Positions 29,634-38,352 of a DNA stretch of 64,000 nt are shown here, in pieces. Position numbers and translations under genes: made by a program. The notes under the pieces were generated by a model that saw only the letters and a list, made by a program, of their open reading frames with translations, was not told the DNA's origin and ran no database searches. The DNA is from Cytophaga hutchinsonii ATCC 33406 (GTDB taxonomy: Bacteria > Bacteroidota > Bacteroidia > Cytophagales > Cytophagaceae). Position 1 is the first letter of the stretch. Each line of letters begins with the position of its first letter. The DNA lies in assembly GCF_000014145.1 (NCBI RefSeq), contig NC_008255.1:3240001-3304000 (forward strand), given 5' to 3'.

Positions 29634-31092
29634 AAAATTCCCCTATCGAAATACAGTAGTAGTATGTCTGAGCCTTATTGTTTGGGCCTGTACACCTACG
29701 CTTACAAAAAAGACAGCCAATACAACTGTTCCTGCGAACTTTGCAGCTGCAGGAGATACTTCTCAAGTGGTTAAAGCAGGCAATTCTAAAGACACCACGA
29801 ATACGGCATTGGTAAAGTGGCGGGAATATTTTACCGACCCGACGCTGATCAGTCTTATTGATACAGCACTGCATAATAACCAGGAGCTGAACATTACCTT
29901 ATACGAAATCAATGTTGCACAGGCGGAAGTACGCGCACGTAAAGGGATGTACTTACCCAATGTATCTGTTGGTGCCGGAGCAGGTGCTGAAAAAGTTGGC
30001 CGCTATACGCGCTTTGGTGCCGTGGATCAAACAACAGACATCGAACCTGGCAAACGGATTCCGGAAGTGTTACCCGATTATCAGATCGGCCTGAATGCTT
30101 CGTGGGAAGTAGATATCTGGAAAAAACTCCGCAATGCAAAACAAGCGGCCGTGTATAAATACCTTGCTTCTATTGAAGGAAAGAATTTCATGGTTACAAA
30201 CCTGGTTGCAGAAATTGCCAGCAACTATTTTGAATTACTGGCATTGGATAATCAACTTGACATCTTAAAAAAGAACATTGACATTCAAAACAATGCGCTT
30301 AAAATAGTAAAGATGGAAAAGCAATCTGCTAAAGTTACAGAGCTTGCTGTACGCAGGTTTGAAGCACAGGTGTATTATACACAGAGTCTTCAGTTTGATA
30401 TTCAGCAAAAAATTATTGAAAAGGAAAACAGAATCAATTTTCTTGTTGGAAGATACCCAACACCAATCAAACGTAATGCTGAATCGTTCATCAATATTAT
30501 ACCGGATACGATATATAAAGGTGTACCTCCGCAATTGCTTCAAAACCGTGCGGATATTAAAAGAGCTGAAAATGACCTGGCAGCAGCAAAGCTGAATGTA
30601 AAAGTTGCGAAAGCGAATTTCTATCCAACGTTGCGCCTTACAGGCGGTATCGGATATGAAGCATTCAATCCAAAGTTTATCATCAGCAGCCCGGAATCCA
30701 TGATGTTTTCATTAGCCGGAACATTGGTTACACCATTGATCAACAGAAATGAAATAAAGGCTATATACATTGGTGCAAATGCAAAGCAGATTCAGGCTGT
30801 TTACAATTACGAACGTACCATTCTGAATGCATACATCGAAGTTGTGAATCAGCTTGCAAAAATAGACAATCTTGGCAAAAGCTATGATCTGAAGTTCCTT
30901 CAGGTGCAGGCACTGAACGAATCTGTTACCATTTCAAACGGATTGTTTACTTCTGCCAGAGCAGATTACATGGAAGTATTGCTGACACAACGCGATGCAC
31001 TTGAATCTAAAATGGAATTGATTGAAACTAAAAAAGAGCAGATAAATGCTATGGTATATTTCTACCGTGCATTAGGCGGTGGATGGAGATAA
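29626..31092 (+). CDS. Outer-membrane efflux lipoprotein (OprM/NodT type)
   Basis: A 488-residue TolC-like channel. The lipobox VWAC places the lipidated Cys at about residue 22. The duplicated OEP helical hairpin architecture is visible: W(R/E)EYFTDPTLISLIDTAL near 62 and the second-half RADIKRAENDLAAAKLNVKV near 306-325. The ELLALDNQL and ALGGGWR C-terminal segments are typical of NodT-family channels. It completes the tripartite efflux system with the two upstream genes. Confidence 0.95.
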   Translation: MFKKFPYRNTVVVCLSLIVWACTPTLTKKTANTTVPANFAAAGDTSQVVKAGNSKDTTNTALVKWREYFTDPTLISLIDTALHNNQELNITLYEINVAQAEVRARKGMYLPNVSVGAGAGAEKVGRYTRFGAVDQTTDIEPGKRIPEVLPDYQIGLNASWEVDIWKKLRNAKQAAVYKYLASIEGKNFMVTNLVAEIASNYFELLALDNQLDILKKNIDIQNNALKIVKMEKQSAKVTELAVRRFEAQVYYTQSLQFDIQQKIIEKENRINFLVGRYPTPIKRNAESFINIIPDTIYKGVPPQLLQNRADIKRAENDLAAAKLNVKVAKANFYPTLRLTGGIGYEAFNPKFIISSPESMMFSLAGTLVTPLINRNEIKAIYIGANAKQIQAVYNYERTILNAYIEVVNQLAKIDNLGKSYDLKFLQVQALNESVTISNGLFTSARADYMEVLLTQRDALESKMELIETKKEQINAMVYFYRALGGGWR

Positions 31093-31116
31093 CATTCGGC
31101 TTGCTTTAAAATCTAT

Positions 31117-31178
31117 CCGGGAGGCTTGTTTTCTATTTAGTGTAGTTTAGGGGTACTAAATAGATTCGGGGCTCCCGG
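31117..31178. terminator. Nested hairpin between convergent genes
   Basis: An outer 7-bp GC-rich pair (31117-31123 with 31172-31178) encloses a perfect 9-bp inner stem (31133-31141 with 31155-31163). It lies between the efflux channel gene and the convergent tetR gene and is followed by a short T-rich stretch. Probably a transcription terminator, but the large internal loops make this less certain. Confidence 0.45.
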
Positions 31179-31267
31179 TACTTTTATAAGCCCGTATTAA
31201 GGCGGTCAAATGTGTGCACACGGCCGAAAAAAAATACTGGCAGCAGTAGCACAGAAAATTATACCGG

Positions 31268-31876
31268 TTATTTTTTCTTTACTTCAATTCCGGCAATCAG
31301 ATCTTCCAGGCTTTCAAAAACATAATCAGAATACGCACGGTTTTTTGTTGCCCGGTGAATTAAGATAGCTCCTTCAACCAAAGCGATCATGGAAAAAGCA
31401 ATTTTAGTTACATCTGTATCCGGCCTGAATTCTTTTGCCTGAATCCCTTTTTTAATAATTGTTACCAGATTTTTTTTCCAGCTTAAAATAGCCTCTCCGG
31501 CTTTCTTTCTTAATGCATCATGTGTATCGTCTGCCTCAATCGTTGTATTCAGCAGCGGACAGCCGCCCACCGGAAACAAACTGCCGTCTGCATCATTATA
31601 CATACTGCTGTAGACAAGCAGCATTTCTTTGTATGTGTTACACGCTTGCACTTTTGCTGTAAGCACACTTTTTACATGTCCCCAGTTATAATCAAAGGCT
31701 GCAATAGCGACTGCTTCTTTATTTTCAAAATTCCCGTAGATACTGCCTTTGGTTAAATTTGTAGCCTCGGTGAGGTCTGTCAGAGAAGTTCCCGCTAAAC
31801 CCTTTACATTAAAAACAGGGGCAGTTGATTCAATAATAAATTGTCTCGTACGATCTGATTTAGAAAGTTCTTTCAT
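31268..31876 (-). CDS. TetR-family transcriptional regulator
   Basis: A 202-residue repressor-type protein. The N-terminal helix-turn-helix domain (about 10-56) shows the TetR pattern with LTDLTEATNLTKGSIYGNFE as the recognition region. The C-terminal ligand domain (about 75-195) contains CPLLNTTIEADDTHD. It is convergent with the RND operon, a common layout for efflux regulators. A perfect inverted repeat 15 bases upstream of its ATG suggests autoregulation. Confidence 0.92.
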   Translation of the reverse strand: MKELSKSDRTRQFIIESTAPVFNVKGLAGTSLTDLTEATNLTKGSIYGNFENKEAVAIAAFDYNWGHVKSVLTAKVQACNTYKEMLLVYSSMYNDADGSLFPVGGCPLLNTTIEADDTHDALRKKAGEAILSWKKNLVTIIKKGIQAKEFRPDTDVTKIAFSMIALVEGAILIHRATKNRAYSDYVFESLEDLIAGIEVKKK

Positions 31877-31891
31877 AACTATATAAATACA

Positions 31892-31926
31892 CTGAATACG
31901 TATACTTGTTCAATATACGTATTCAG
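31892..31926. promoter_or_regulatory. Candidate TetR operator
   Basis: Perfect 13-bp inverted repeat (31892-31904 with 31914-31926) with a 9-base spacer. Each arm itself contains the palindrome ATACGTAT, the two centres 19 bp apart. It lies directly upstream of the tetR start at 31876, between tetR and fabF. Confidence 0.55.
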
Positions 31927-31954
31927 GTCATAAAGCGTCGATATTTACATCTCT

Positions 31955-33202
31955 TTATTCTTCATATTTTTTAAAGATCGCAGTAGCAATATGTCCGCCG
32001 AAGCCAAACGTATTACTCATGGCATAATGAACCGTTTTATGATGCGCTTCCCCTAACGTAAACTGAAACGACGGATTAATAGCCGCATCAATCTCCATGG
32101 TGTTGATAGTAGGCGGAATAATATTGTGCTGAACAGCTTTGATACATGCAATAGCTTCTACCGCACCGGCTGCGCCCAGCAAATGGCCTGTCATAGATTT
32201 GGTAGCACTTACATGTAATTTTGTTGAAGCACCGAATACACGTTCAATCGCTTTCATTTCACTGATATCTCCTTGCGGGGTAGACGTTGCGTGTGCGTTT
32301 ACATAATCAATGTCAGCCGCGCTAATGTTTGCTTCCGCCAGAGCTTCCAGCATCCCAAGATATGCCCCTTCCCCTTCCGGATGTGTACCCGTTAAGTGAT
32401 ACGCATCGGCTGCCATACCGCCACCTACAACTTCAGCTAATATAGGAGCATTACGTTTCACGGCACTTTCATAACTTTCAAGAATAAGCGCACCAGCTCC
32501 TTCGCCCATTACAAATCCATCGCGGTTTGTATCAAACGGACGGGATGCGATAGACGGATTTTCATTTAATGTAGATAAAGCACGCGACGCATTAAAGCCG
32601 CCTACCGAAACTTCATTGATCGGCGCTTCAGAACCACCTGTAATAATCATATCTGCTTTACCCCAGCGTATGTGATTGAATGCTTCAATAATAGCCGTGT
32701 TGGATGTGGCGCAGGCTGATACCGTAGCAAAGTTTGCCCCGCGTAAACCATATTTAATGGAGATAACACCGGCAGCAATATCCAGGATCATTTTAGGAAT
32801 GAAGAATGGATTGAAACGTGGCGTACCATCTCCTTTTACAAATTCCGTTACCTGTTCCTGAAACGTACCAATCCCTCCATTGCCGCTTCCCCAGATTACA
32901 CCAATACGGTTTCTGTTTAATGTTTCAAAATTGATCTGAGCATGTTGTACAGCTTCTTCAACTGCAATCAATGCATACTGCGTGAACAAATCGTATTTTC
33001 TTGCTTCACTTTTTTCCATAAAATTTACCGGATCAAAGTTTTTCAGCTCACAGGCAAACCGTGTTTTAAATTTAGAAGCATCAAATTTTGTGATCGGTGC
33101 AGCTCCGCTTGTTCCGCTGATTAAGGAATTCCAGAAACTTTCTGTATTATTACCGATAGGTGTCAATGCGCCTATTCCTGTTACAACAACTCGTTTGATC
33201 AT
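31955..33202 (-). CDS. fabF: 3-oxoacyl-[acyl-carrier-protein] synthase II
   Basis: Condensing enzyme of 415 residues that extends acyl-ACP with malonyl-ACP in fatty-acid synthesis. The Cys-His-His catalytic set is present: Cys164 in SACATSNT, His in VNAHATSTPQGD (about 304) and His in MTGHLLGAAGAV (about 341). The C-terminal SNTFGFGGHIATAIF segment is the usual glycine loop. It stands apart from any acpP or other fab gene, so it may be a second copy serving a specialised lipid or a secondary pathway; this is inference. Confidence 0.94.
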   Translation of the reverse strand: MIKRVVVTGIGALTPIGNNTESFWNSLISGTSGAAPITKFDASKFKTRFACELKNFDPVNFMEKSEARKYDLFTQYALIAVEEAVQHAQINFETLNRNRIGVIWGSGNGGIGTFQEQVTEFVKGDGTPRFNPFFIPKMILDIAAGVISIKYGLRGANFATVSACATSNTAIIEAFNHIRWGKADMIITGGSEAPINEVSVGGFNASRALSTLNENPSIASRPFDTNRDGFVMGEGAGALILESYESAVKRNAPILAEVVGGGMAADAYHLTGTHPEGEGAYLGMLEALAEANISAADIDYVNAHATSTPQGDISEMKAIERVFGASTKLHVSATKSMTGHLLGAAGAVEAIACIKAVQHNIIPPTINTMEIDAAINPSFQFTLGEAHHKTVHYAMSNTFGFGGHIATAIFKKYEE

Positions 33203-33240
33203 CTTTTTTAAACGTTAGAATATGTTATTATATGTTTGTT

Positions 33241-33477
33241 TTACTGTTTTTCAACCGGAAGAATACGATCAACTATTTTTTGTATTTGTGCACCTATAAT
33301 AAGTATTGATGGAATAACTACCACATAAGCAATACTCCATGATCTGAACCACACCGATAGAAATTTATCTGTATAACCGATATTAATGGAAATCAGTGTG
33401 AATGAAATAATACCTGTAGTTACCACACCCATAAGTAAGGCAAATATAATTTTCCGATGTAAATCTCTTTTTTTCAT
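33241..33477 (-). CDS. DUF2798 small membrane protein
   Basis: A 78-residue protein with two membrane helices (about 11-32 and 42-62). It fits DUF2798 by the start KKRDLHRKIIFALLMGVVTT, the WFRSWSIAYVVVIP segment and the final helix with QKIVDRIL. Members often sit beside TetR genes, and here two TetR-type operators lie just upstream. Function unknown. It ends 38 bases before fabF on the same strand, so the two may be cotranscribed. Confidence 0.82.
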   Translation of the reverse strand: MKKRDLHRKIIFALLMGVVTTGIISFTLISINIGYTDKFLSVWFRSWSIAYVVVIPSILIIGAQIQKIVDRILPVEKQ

Positions 33478-33822
33478 ATGCTACCGTTTTATACCGGCTG
33501 GTATTTAAAAATACAATATTATACCGATCGGTATAATTTAACAACTAATTATAGAAAAAGATTCCTGCGTACTAGTAAACAACTGTATCTGTGGCGGTTT
33601 GAATGAAAATAAAAGCCTGCAGCTGTATTGAAAGCAAACAACAGCTTCTTTCGGGATTGCTGGGTGAAAAATATTTTGAAAAAAAGTTCCCTTATTGATT
33701 TTTTTTAACGGAAAATAGCTGCAATAAGAATATGTTTACTGTAATAAGAGTAGCGCTGCATGCTTGTTATACAGGCATGTTTTTAATACCTTGTACCTCT
33801 ATACTATTTGCAATATTATTTC
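33478..33822. other. Intergenic region between DUF2798 and the PIG-L operon
   Basis: A 345-base spacer between divergent genes. The left end carries two TetR-type operators (listed separately). Near 33803 an ATACTATTTG element resembles a -7 promoter box for the PIG-L gene, without a clear -33 partner. I see no further genes. Confidence 0.4.
33491..33534. promoter_or_regulatory. Two tandem TetR-type operators
   Basis: Two sites of form ATACC-N4-GGTAT: 33491-33504 and 33521-33534. The second is a perfect palindrome extending to 18 bp (33519-33536). Their centres are 30 bp apart, close to three helical turns, as expected for cooperative binding on one face. They lie directly upstream of DUF2798. 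Confidence 0.65.
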
Positions 33823-36309
33823 ATGAAAAGAATATTCTTACTTTTCCTTTGCAGCGTGATTGGCTGCAATACGCTTCAGGCACAATCACCAACTGTTAAT
33901 TCTTCTGATATTCTTCAAAAACTTCAAAAACTGAATACGGTTGGTTCTGTATTATATGTTGCCGCACATCCGGACGATGAGAACACCCGTCTCCTGCCCT
34001 ATCTTTCCTATGAACGCAAATTACGCACAGCGTATTTATCGCTTACGCGCGGTGACGGCGGCCAAAACCTGATCGGCAAAGAACAAGGAGAACCGCTTGG
34101 ACTTATCCGTACACAGGAATTACTAGGAGCCCGTCGCATTGATGGTGCAGAACAGTTTTTCACCCGTGCAAATGATTTTGGTTTTTCTAAAAATCCGGAT
34201 GAAACATTTGGCTTCTGGAACAAAGACAGTATTCTTGCAGATGTTGTCTGGGTGATCCGTAATTTCAAACCCGACGTAATTATTACACGTTTCCCTACTA
34301 CAGGAGAAGGTGGTCACGGCCATCACACAGCTTCGGCTATTCTTGCGATAGAAGCGTTTACAGCAGCAGCTGATCCGACACGTTTTCCCGAACAATTAAA
34401 ATACACAACGGTGTGGCAGGCAAAACGCATCTTCTGGAATACGTTCAGTTTTGGCACAATCAATACAACTTCTGAAAACCAGATCAAAATTGATATCGGC
34501 GGTTTTAATCCGTTACTCGGAAAATCCTATGGAGAACTTTCTTCTGAAAACAGATCGATGCATAAAAGCCAGGGCTTTGGAACAGCCAAAACACGCGGCC
34601 AGACAATCGAATACTTCAAACAACTTGGCGGGGACTCTGCCAAAAAAGATCTGTTTGAAAATATCAACATCAGCTGGAGCCGTTTTCCTGCAACCGCAAA
34701 GTTTTCAAAAACAATTGAAAAGATCCTTGCCAAATACAATACACAGCAGCCTGAGTTAATTGTAACCGATCTGGTTGCACTTTACAAACAATTACAAGCC
34801 TTACCTGAAACCGATGCAACACTTGCTGTATGGAAACGCGAAAAAATTTCTGAAGTACAAGCGTTATTGATTGCTTGCTCCGGCCTTTGGATGGAAGCGT
34901 ATGCAGCAGATTATATTGCTATTCCAGGAAATGAAATTCAAACAACCCTGCAGATTATCAATCGAAATAAAACGGCTGTTACATTAAAGAACATTCATTT
35001 TATCGGCCAGGATTCCAGCCTTGCTCTTGCACTGAAAACAAATGAACTGTATACATTCAAACACAAGGAAAAACTTGCTGCAACGTATCCGTACGCAAAC
35101 CCTTATTGGCTGAATGAAAAGCACAGCAGCGGATTGTATTCCGTAAGCAATCCATTATTAATAGGTAAAGCTGAAAATGATGCTGCAGCCAGTGTCAGCT
35201 TTCAGTTACAGATAGAGGATCTGCTTCTTACTGTAAACAGACCAGTTGTATACAAATATACGGATCCGGTAAAAGGTGAAATCTACCGTCCGCTGGAAGT
35301 GCTTCCGGTTGCTACGGTAAACCTTGCTGAACGGGTATATGCCTTTAATGATACTATAGCCAGAAACGTTCAGTTTGTGGTTAAAGCCAACCAGGCCAAC
35401 ATAAGCGGAACGCTGCAATGGACCTTACCGGAAGGCTGGAAAGCAACGTGTCTGAATCCGGATGTTGTATTGAAAGAAAAAGGAGAAGAAGTAATTGTCA
35501 ATGTATTGGTTCAACCGGTTAAGGGATGTGTAAATGGCAAAATTGCAGCGTCATTAAAAATAGGTACAGCGAATTTTAATAAAAGCATTACACGCATTGA
35601 ATACGATCACATTCCATATCAATTTATTTTAAGCGATGCAGAATCAAATCTTGTTTACATTGACTTGAAGACTGCCGGTAAAAATATTGGTTATATTCCG
35701 GGAGCAGGCGACGATGTGGTAGCATGCCTGAAGCAGGTTGGTTATACCGTTACTATTTTAACAGACGATTTGCTTGACAAAGGAAATTTAAGCGGCTTTG
35801 ATGCCATTGTTTCCGGTATCCGGGCGTACAATACCAACGACCGTTTACAAGTATATTATAAAACCTTGATGCAGTATGTTGAACAAGGCGGAAACTTAAT
35901 TGTTCAATACAACACGAATAACCGCATCGGTCCCTTGCTGGCGAAGATCGGGCCGTATCCGTTTACCATTTCAAGGGAACGGGTAACAGATGAGTTGGCA
36001 GAAATACGTATTCTTCAACCAGCCAATGTTGTATTTAATTATCCGAATAAAATTGTTGCAGCTGATTTTAATGGCTGGGTACAGGAACGTGGAATTTACT
36101 TTGCTTCAGAGATGGATGCACATTATCAAACGTTACTTTCCATGAACGACCCGACAGAAAAACCTAATGAAGGAAGTTTGATTGTGAGTAAATATGGCAA
36201 AGGCAATTTCGTTTATACAGGTCTTGTGTTCTTCCGTGAGCTGCCGGCAGGTGTTCCGGGTGCTTACCGTTTATTTGTAAATATCTTAAGCATTCCACAA
36301 AACAACTAA
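33823..36309 (+). CDS. PIG-L family N-deacetylase, large form
   Basis: An 828-residue exported protein starting at ATG 33823 with a signal peptide (MKRIFLLFLCSVIGCNTLQA). The PIG-L/LmbE zinc deacetylase domain (about 25-290) has the metal motif AAHPDDENTRLLP and a second histidine site in TTGEGGHGHHTASA. A middle beta-rich region (about 370-590) and a C-terminal class-I glutamine-amidotransferase-like fold (about 610-825) follow. PIG-L enzymes remove acetyl groups from GlcNAc-type substrates. The next two genes, spaced at +1 base and by an ATGA overlap, encode transport proteins, suggesting uptake of a deacetylated amino sugar. Confidence 0.88.
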   Translation: MKRIFLLFLCSVIGCNTLQAQSPTVNSSDILQKLQKLNTVGSVLYVAAHPDDENTRLLPYLSYERKLRTAYLSLTRGDGGQNLIGKEQGEPLGLIRTQELLGARRIDGAEQFFTRANDFGFSKNPDETFGFWNKDSILADVVWVIRNFKPDVIITRFPTTGEGGHGHHTASAILAIEAFTAAADPTRFPEQLKYTTVWQAKRIFWNTFSFGTINTTSENQIKIDIGGFNPLLGKSYGELSSENRSMHKSQGFGTAKTRGQTIEYFKQLGGDSAKKDLFENINISWSRFPATAKFSKTIEKILAKYNTQQPELIVTDLVALYKQLQALPETDATLAVWKREKISEVQALLIACSGLWMEAYAADYIAIPGNEIQTTLQIINRNKTAVTLKNIHFIGQDSSLALALKTNELYTFKHKEKLAATYPYANPYWLNEKHSSGLYSVSNPLLIGKAENDAAASVSFQLQIEDLLLTVNRPVVYKYTDPVKGEIYRPLEVLPVATVNLAERVYAFNDTIARNVQFVVKANQANISGTLQWTLPEGWKATCLNPDVVLKEKGEEVIVNVLVQPVKGCVNGKIAASLKIGTANFNKSITRIEYDHIPYQFILSDAESNLVYIDLKTAGKNIGYIPGAGDDVVACLKQVGYTVTILTDDLLDKGNLSGFDAIVSGIRAYNTNDRLQVYYKTLMQYVEQGGNLIVQYNTNNRIGPLLAKIGPYPFTISRERVTDELAEIRILQPANVVFNYPNKIVAADFNGWVQERGIYFASEMDAHYQTLLSMNDPTEKPNEGSLIVSKYGKGNFVYTGLVFFRELPAGVPGAYRLFVNILSIPQNN

Positions 36310-36310
36310 T

Positions 36311-36433
36311 ATGACTGACCAGGAAGATAAGCCGCCATTTCTGAATACATGGAATAATGTCTATGTATTTATTCTTATGTGGCTGTTTGCTACAATGTTG
36401 TTCTGTTACATTTTTACCATCTACTTCAAATGA
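36311..36433 (+). CDS. 40-aa single-helix membrane peptide coupled to the symporter
   Basis: A 40-codon ORF one base after the PIG-L stop; its own stop overlaps the symporter start as ATGA (36430-36433). The N-terminal half is polar (MTDQEDKPPFLNTWNN) and one hydrophobic helix follows (about 17-37). Its exact fit between two genes argues strongly that it is translated. Small one-helix partners accompany several membrane transporters, so a role as an SSS accessory subunit is plausible. Confidence 0.75.
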   Translation: MTDQEDKPPFLNTWNNVYVFILMWLFATMLFCYIFTIYFK

Positions 36434-38124
36434 GTATTATTGACTGGTGTGTCTTAGGTCTTACAATCATTAGTATTGTTGCGTATGGTTTATGGAAAAG
36501 CAGAGGCGCAAAAAATATTGAAGGGTATTTATTAGCAGACCAGGAACTGCCCTGGTACCAGGTTGGCTTATCTGTAATGGCTACGCAGGCGAGTGCCATT
36601 ACCTTTATTTCTCTACCCGGCCAGGCATATAACGATGGTATGGGGTTTGTACAGCTGTATTTTGGTTTACCCATTGCAACGGTGATTCTATGTAAAACCT
36701 TTATACCAATTTTCCGAACACTGAATGTATATACGGCATACGAATATCTGGAAAACCGTTTTGACAGCAAGACCCGCTCGCTGACTGCATTTTTATTCCT
36801 GCTGCAGCGCGGCCTGTCAACAGGTATTACCATTTATGCACCTTCCATTATTCTATCTTCCATATTAGGCATTCACATCACGTACACAACACTTTTTACA
36901 GGCGGTATTGTAATCAGCTACATTGTATATGGCGGCACTAAAGCTGTTGCATACACACAAATGTTCCAGATGGCAATTATCTTTTCAGGTTTGTTTGTAG
37001 CAGCCTTTATGGTCGTTCATTTATTACCCGCACAAATTGGTTTTATTGATTCCTTATACCTTGCGGGAAAGATGGATAAATTGAACGCCATCAATACAGG
37101 TTTTGATATGAAAGATCAATACAATATCTGGTCAGGACTGCTCGGAGGTTTCTTTTTACAACTCTCTTACCTGGGCACAGATCAGTCACAGGTAGGGCGC
37201 TACCTGACAGGTAAATCGATTAAAGAAAGCAGGCTGGGTTTAGTGATGAATAGCGTGGTCAAAATTCCGATGCAGTTTTCCATCTTACTGATCGGCATTT
37301 TGGTTTTTGTGTTTTACCAGTTCAATACACCTCCGTTGTTTTTTAACAAAACAGAAGTAGCGCGTATTGAAGGGAGCCGCTATGCGCCGGAATATAAAGC
37401 CCTGGAAGAGGAACATATACGCGCGTACGAACAAAAGAAAATACATGCGGCAGCATTGATCACTGCGATGGACCGCAAGGATGAACAATCAATCAATGCA
37501 GCACAATTCAATCTGCACACAGATGACACAATCACGCGTTCATTAAAAAATAAAGCCATTCTATTGATGGCTAAAAATAATTCCTTATCCGACCCCAACG
37601 ATACCAATTATGTTTTCCTGAGCTTTGTTACCAAATACCTTCCAGTTGGTTTGGTTGGTTTATTGATCGCTATCATTTTATTAGCATCCATGGGCTCTAC
37701 AGCAAGCGGCATCAATTCGCTGGCCTCAACAAGCATCATCGATTTCTATAAACGTTTCGTTAACAAAGCAGCGGATGAAAACACCTACTTAAGTGCTTCG
37801 CGTTGGGCAACCGCTGCATGGGGCGTATTTTGCGTATTGGTTGCTTTATATGCCGGCAAATTAGGGAACCTGATAGAAGCTGTAAATAAATTAGGTTCGT
37901 TGTTTTACGGCAACATCCTTGGAATATTTTTAGTAGCCTTTTACTTAAAAATGGTAAAAGGCACCGCTGTATTTTATGCCGCAATCATTACTGAAATAAT
38001 TATTATCGCTATCTGGATGAAAGACTGGATGGCCTACCTCTGGCTGAACGCTGTTGGCTGTGTCTTATTGATCTTCATTGCGTGGATCATGCAATTGGTA
38101 TTACCGACGAAAAAAATATCGTGA
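36430..38124 (+). CDS. SSS-family sodium/solute symporter
   Basis: A 564-residue transporter of the sodium:solute symporter family with about 13 membrane helices. The ATG at 36430 is chosen because it overlaps the upstream stop and opens the expected first helix (MSIIDWCVLGLTIISIVAYG). Family marks are LPWYQVGLSVMATQASAITF, the GGTKAVAYTQMFQM segment and LASMGSTASGINSLAS (about 430-445). A hydrophilic insertion (about 305-375) separates later helices. The substrate is not evident; the deacetylase in the same operon hints at an amino sugar or derivative. Confidence 0.92.
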   Translation: MSIIDWCVLGLTIISIVAYGLWKSRGAKNIEGYLLADQELPWYQVGLSVMATQASAITFISLPGQAYNDGMGFVQLYFGLPIATVILCKTFIPIFRTLNVYTAYEYLENRFDSKTRSLTAFLFLLQRGLSTGITIYAPSIILSSILGIHITYTTLFTGGIVISYIVYGGTKAVAYTQMFQMAIIFSGLFVAAFMVVHLLPAQIGFIDSLYLAGKMDKLNAINTGFDMKDQYNIWSGLLGGFFLQLSYLGTDQSQVGRYLTGKSIKESRLGLVMNSVVKIPMQFSILLIGILVFVFYQFNTPPLFFNKTEVARIEGSRYAPEYKALEEEHIRAYEQKKIHAAALITAMDRKDEQSINAAQFNLHTDDTITRSLKNKAILLMAKNNSLSDPNDTNYVFLSFVTKYLPVGLVGLLIAIILLASMGSTASGINSLASTSIIDFYKRFVNKAADENTYLSASRWATAAWGVFCVLVALYAGKLGNLIEAVNKLGSLFYGNILGIFLVAFYLKMVKGTAVFYAAIITEIIIIAIWMKDWMAYLWLNAVGCVLLIFIAWIMQLVLPTKKIS

Positions 38125-38129
38125 TTATC

Positions 38130-38173
38130 GGACAACCGGATTTTAGACGCAACCGCAAGGGTTACGGTTGTCC
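38130..38173 (+). terminator. Weak hairpin after the symporter gene
   Basis: A 9-bp stem (38130-38138 with 38165-38173) encloses a loop of 26 bases that can itself form a short stem. It is just downstream of the symporter stop but lacks a proper T-run, so termination is only possible. Confidence 0.3.
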
Positions 38174-38352
38174 GGATATTTCAATCCTGATTTTTATCAG
38201 TACCTCTGAAAAATCATATTAAAAACAGAAAGCATTCAAAAATTATTTATACTAATTATGAATTAATATTTTATTGGCACCCACTAATAAATTTGATTCA
38301 GTAAGTTTTGTATGTTTATTTTTTAAAACAAAACAAACCTTTTTTAAATAAC

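Noticed and set aside
38273-38290. Possible sigma54 promoter upstream of the cytochrome c gene (TGGCAC box)
   Set aside because: The -24 box is present but no GC-containing -12 box follows at the right distance.
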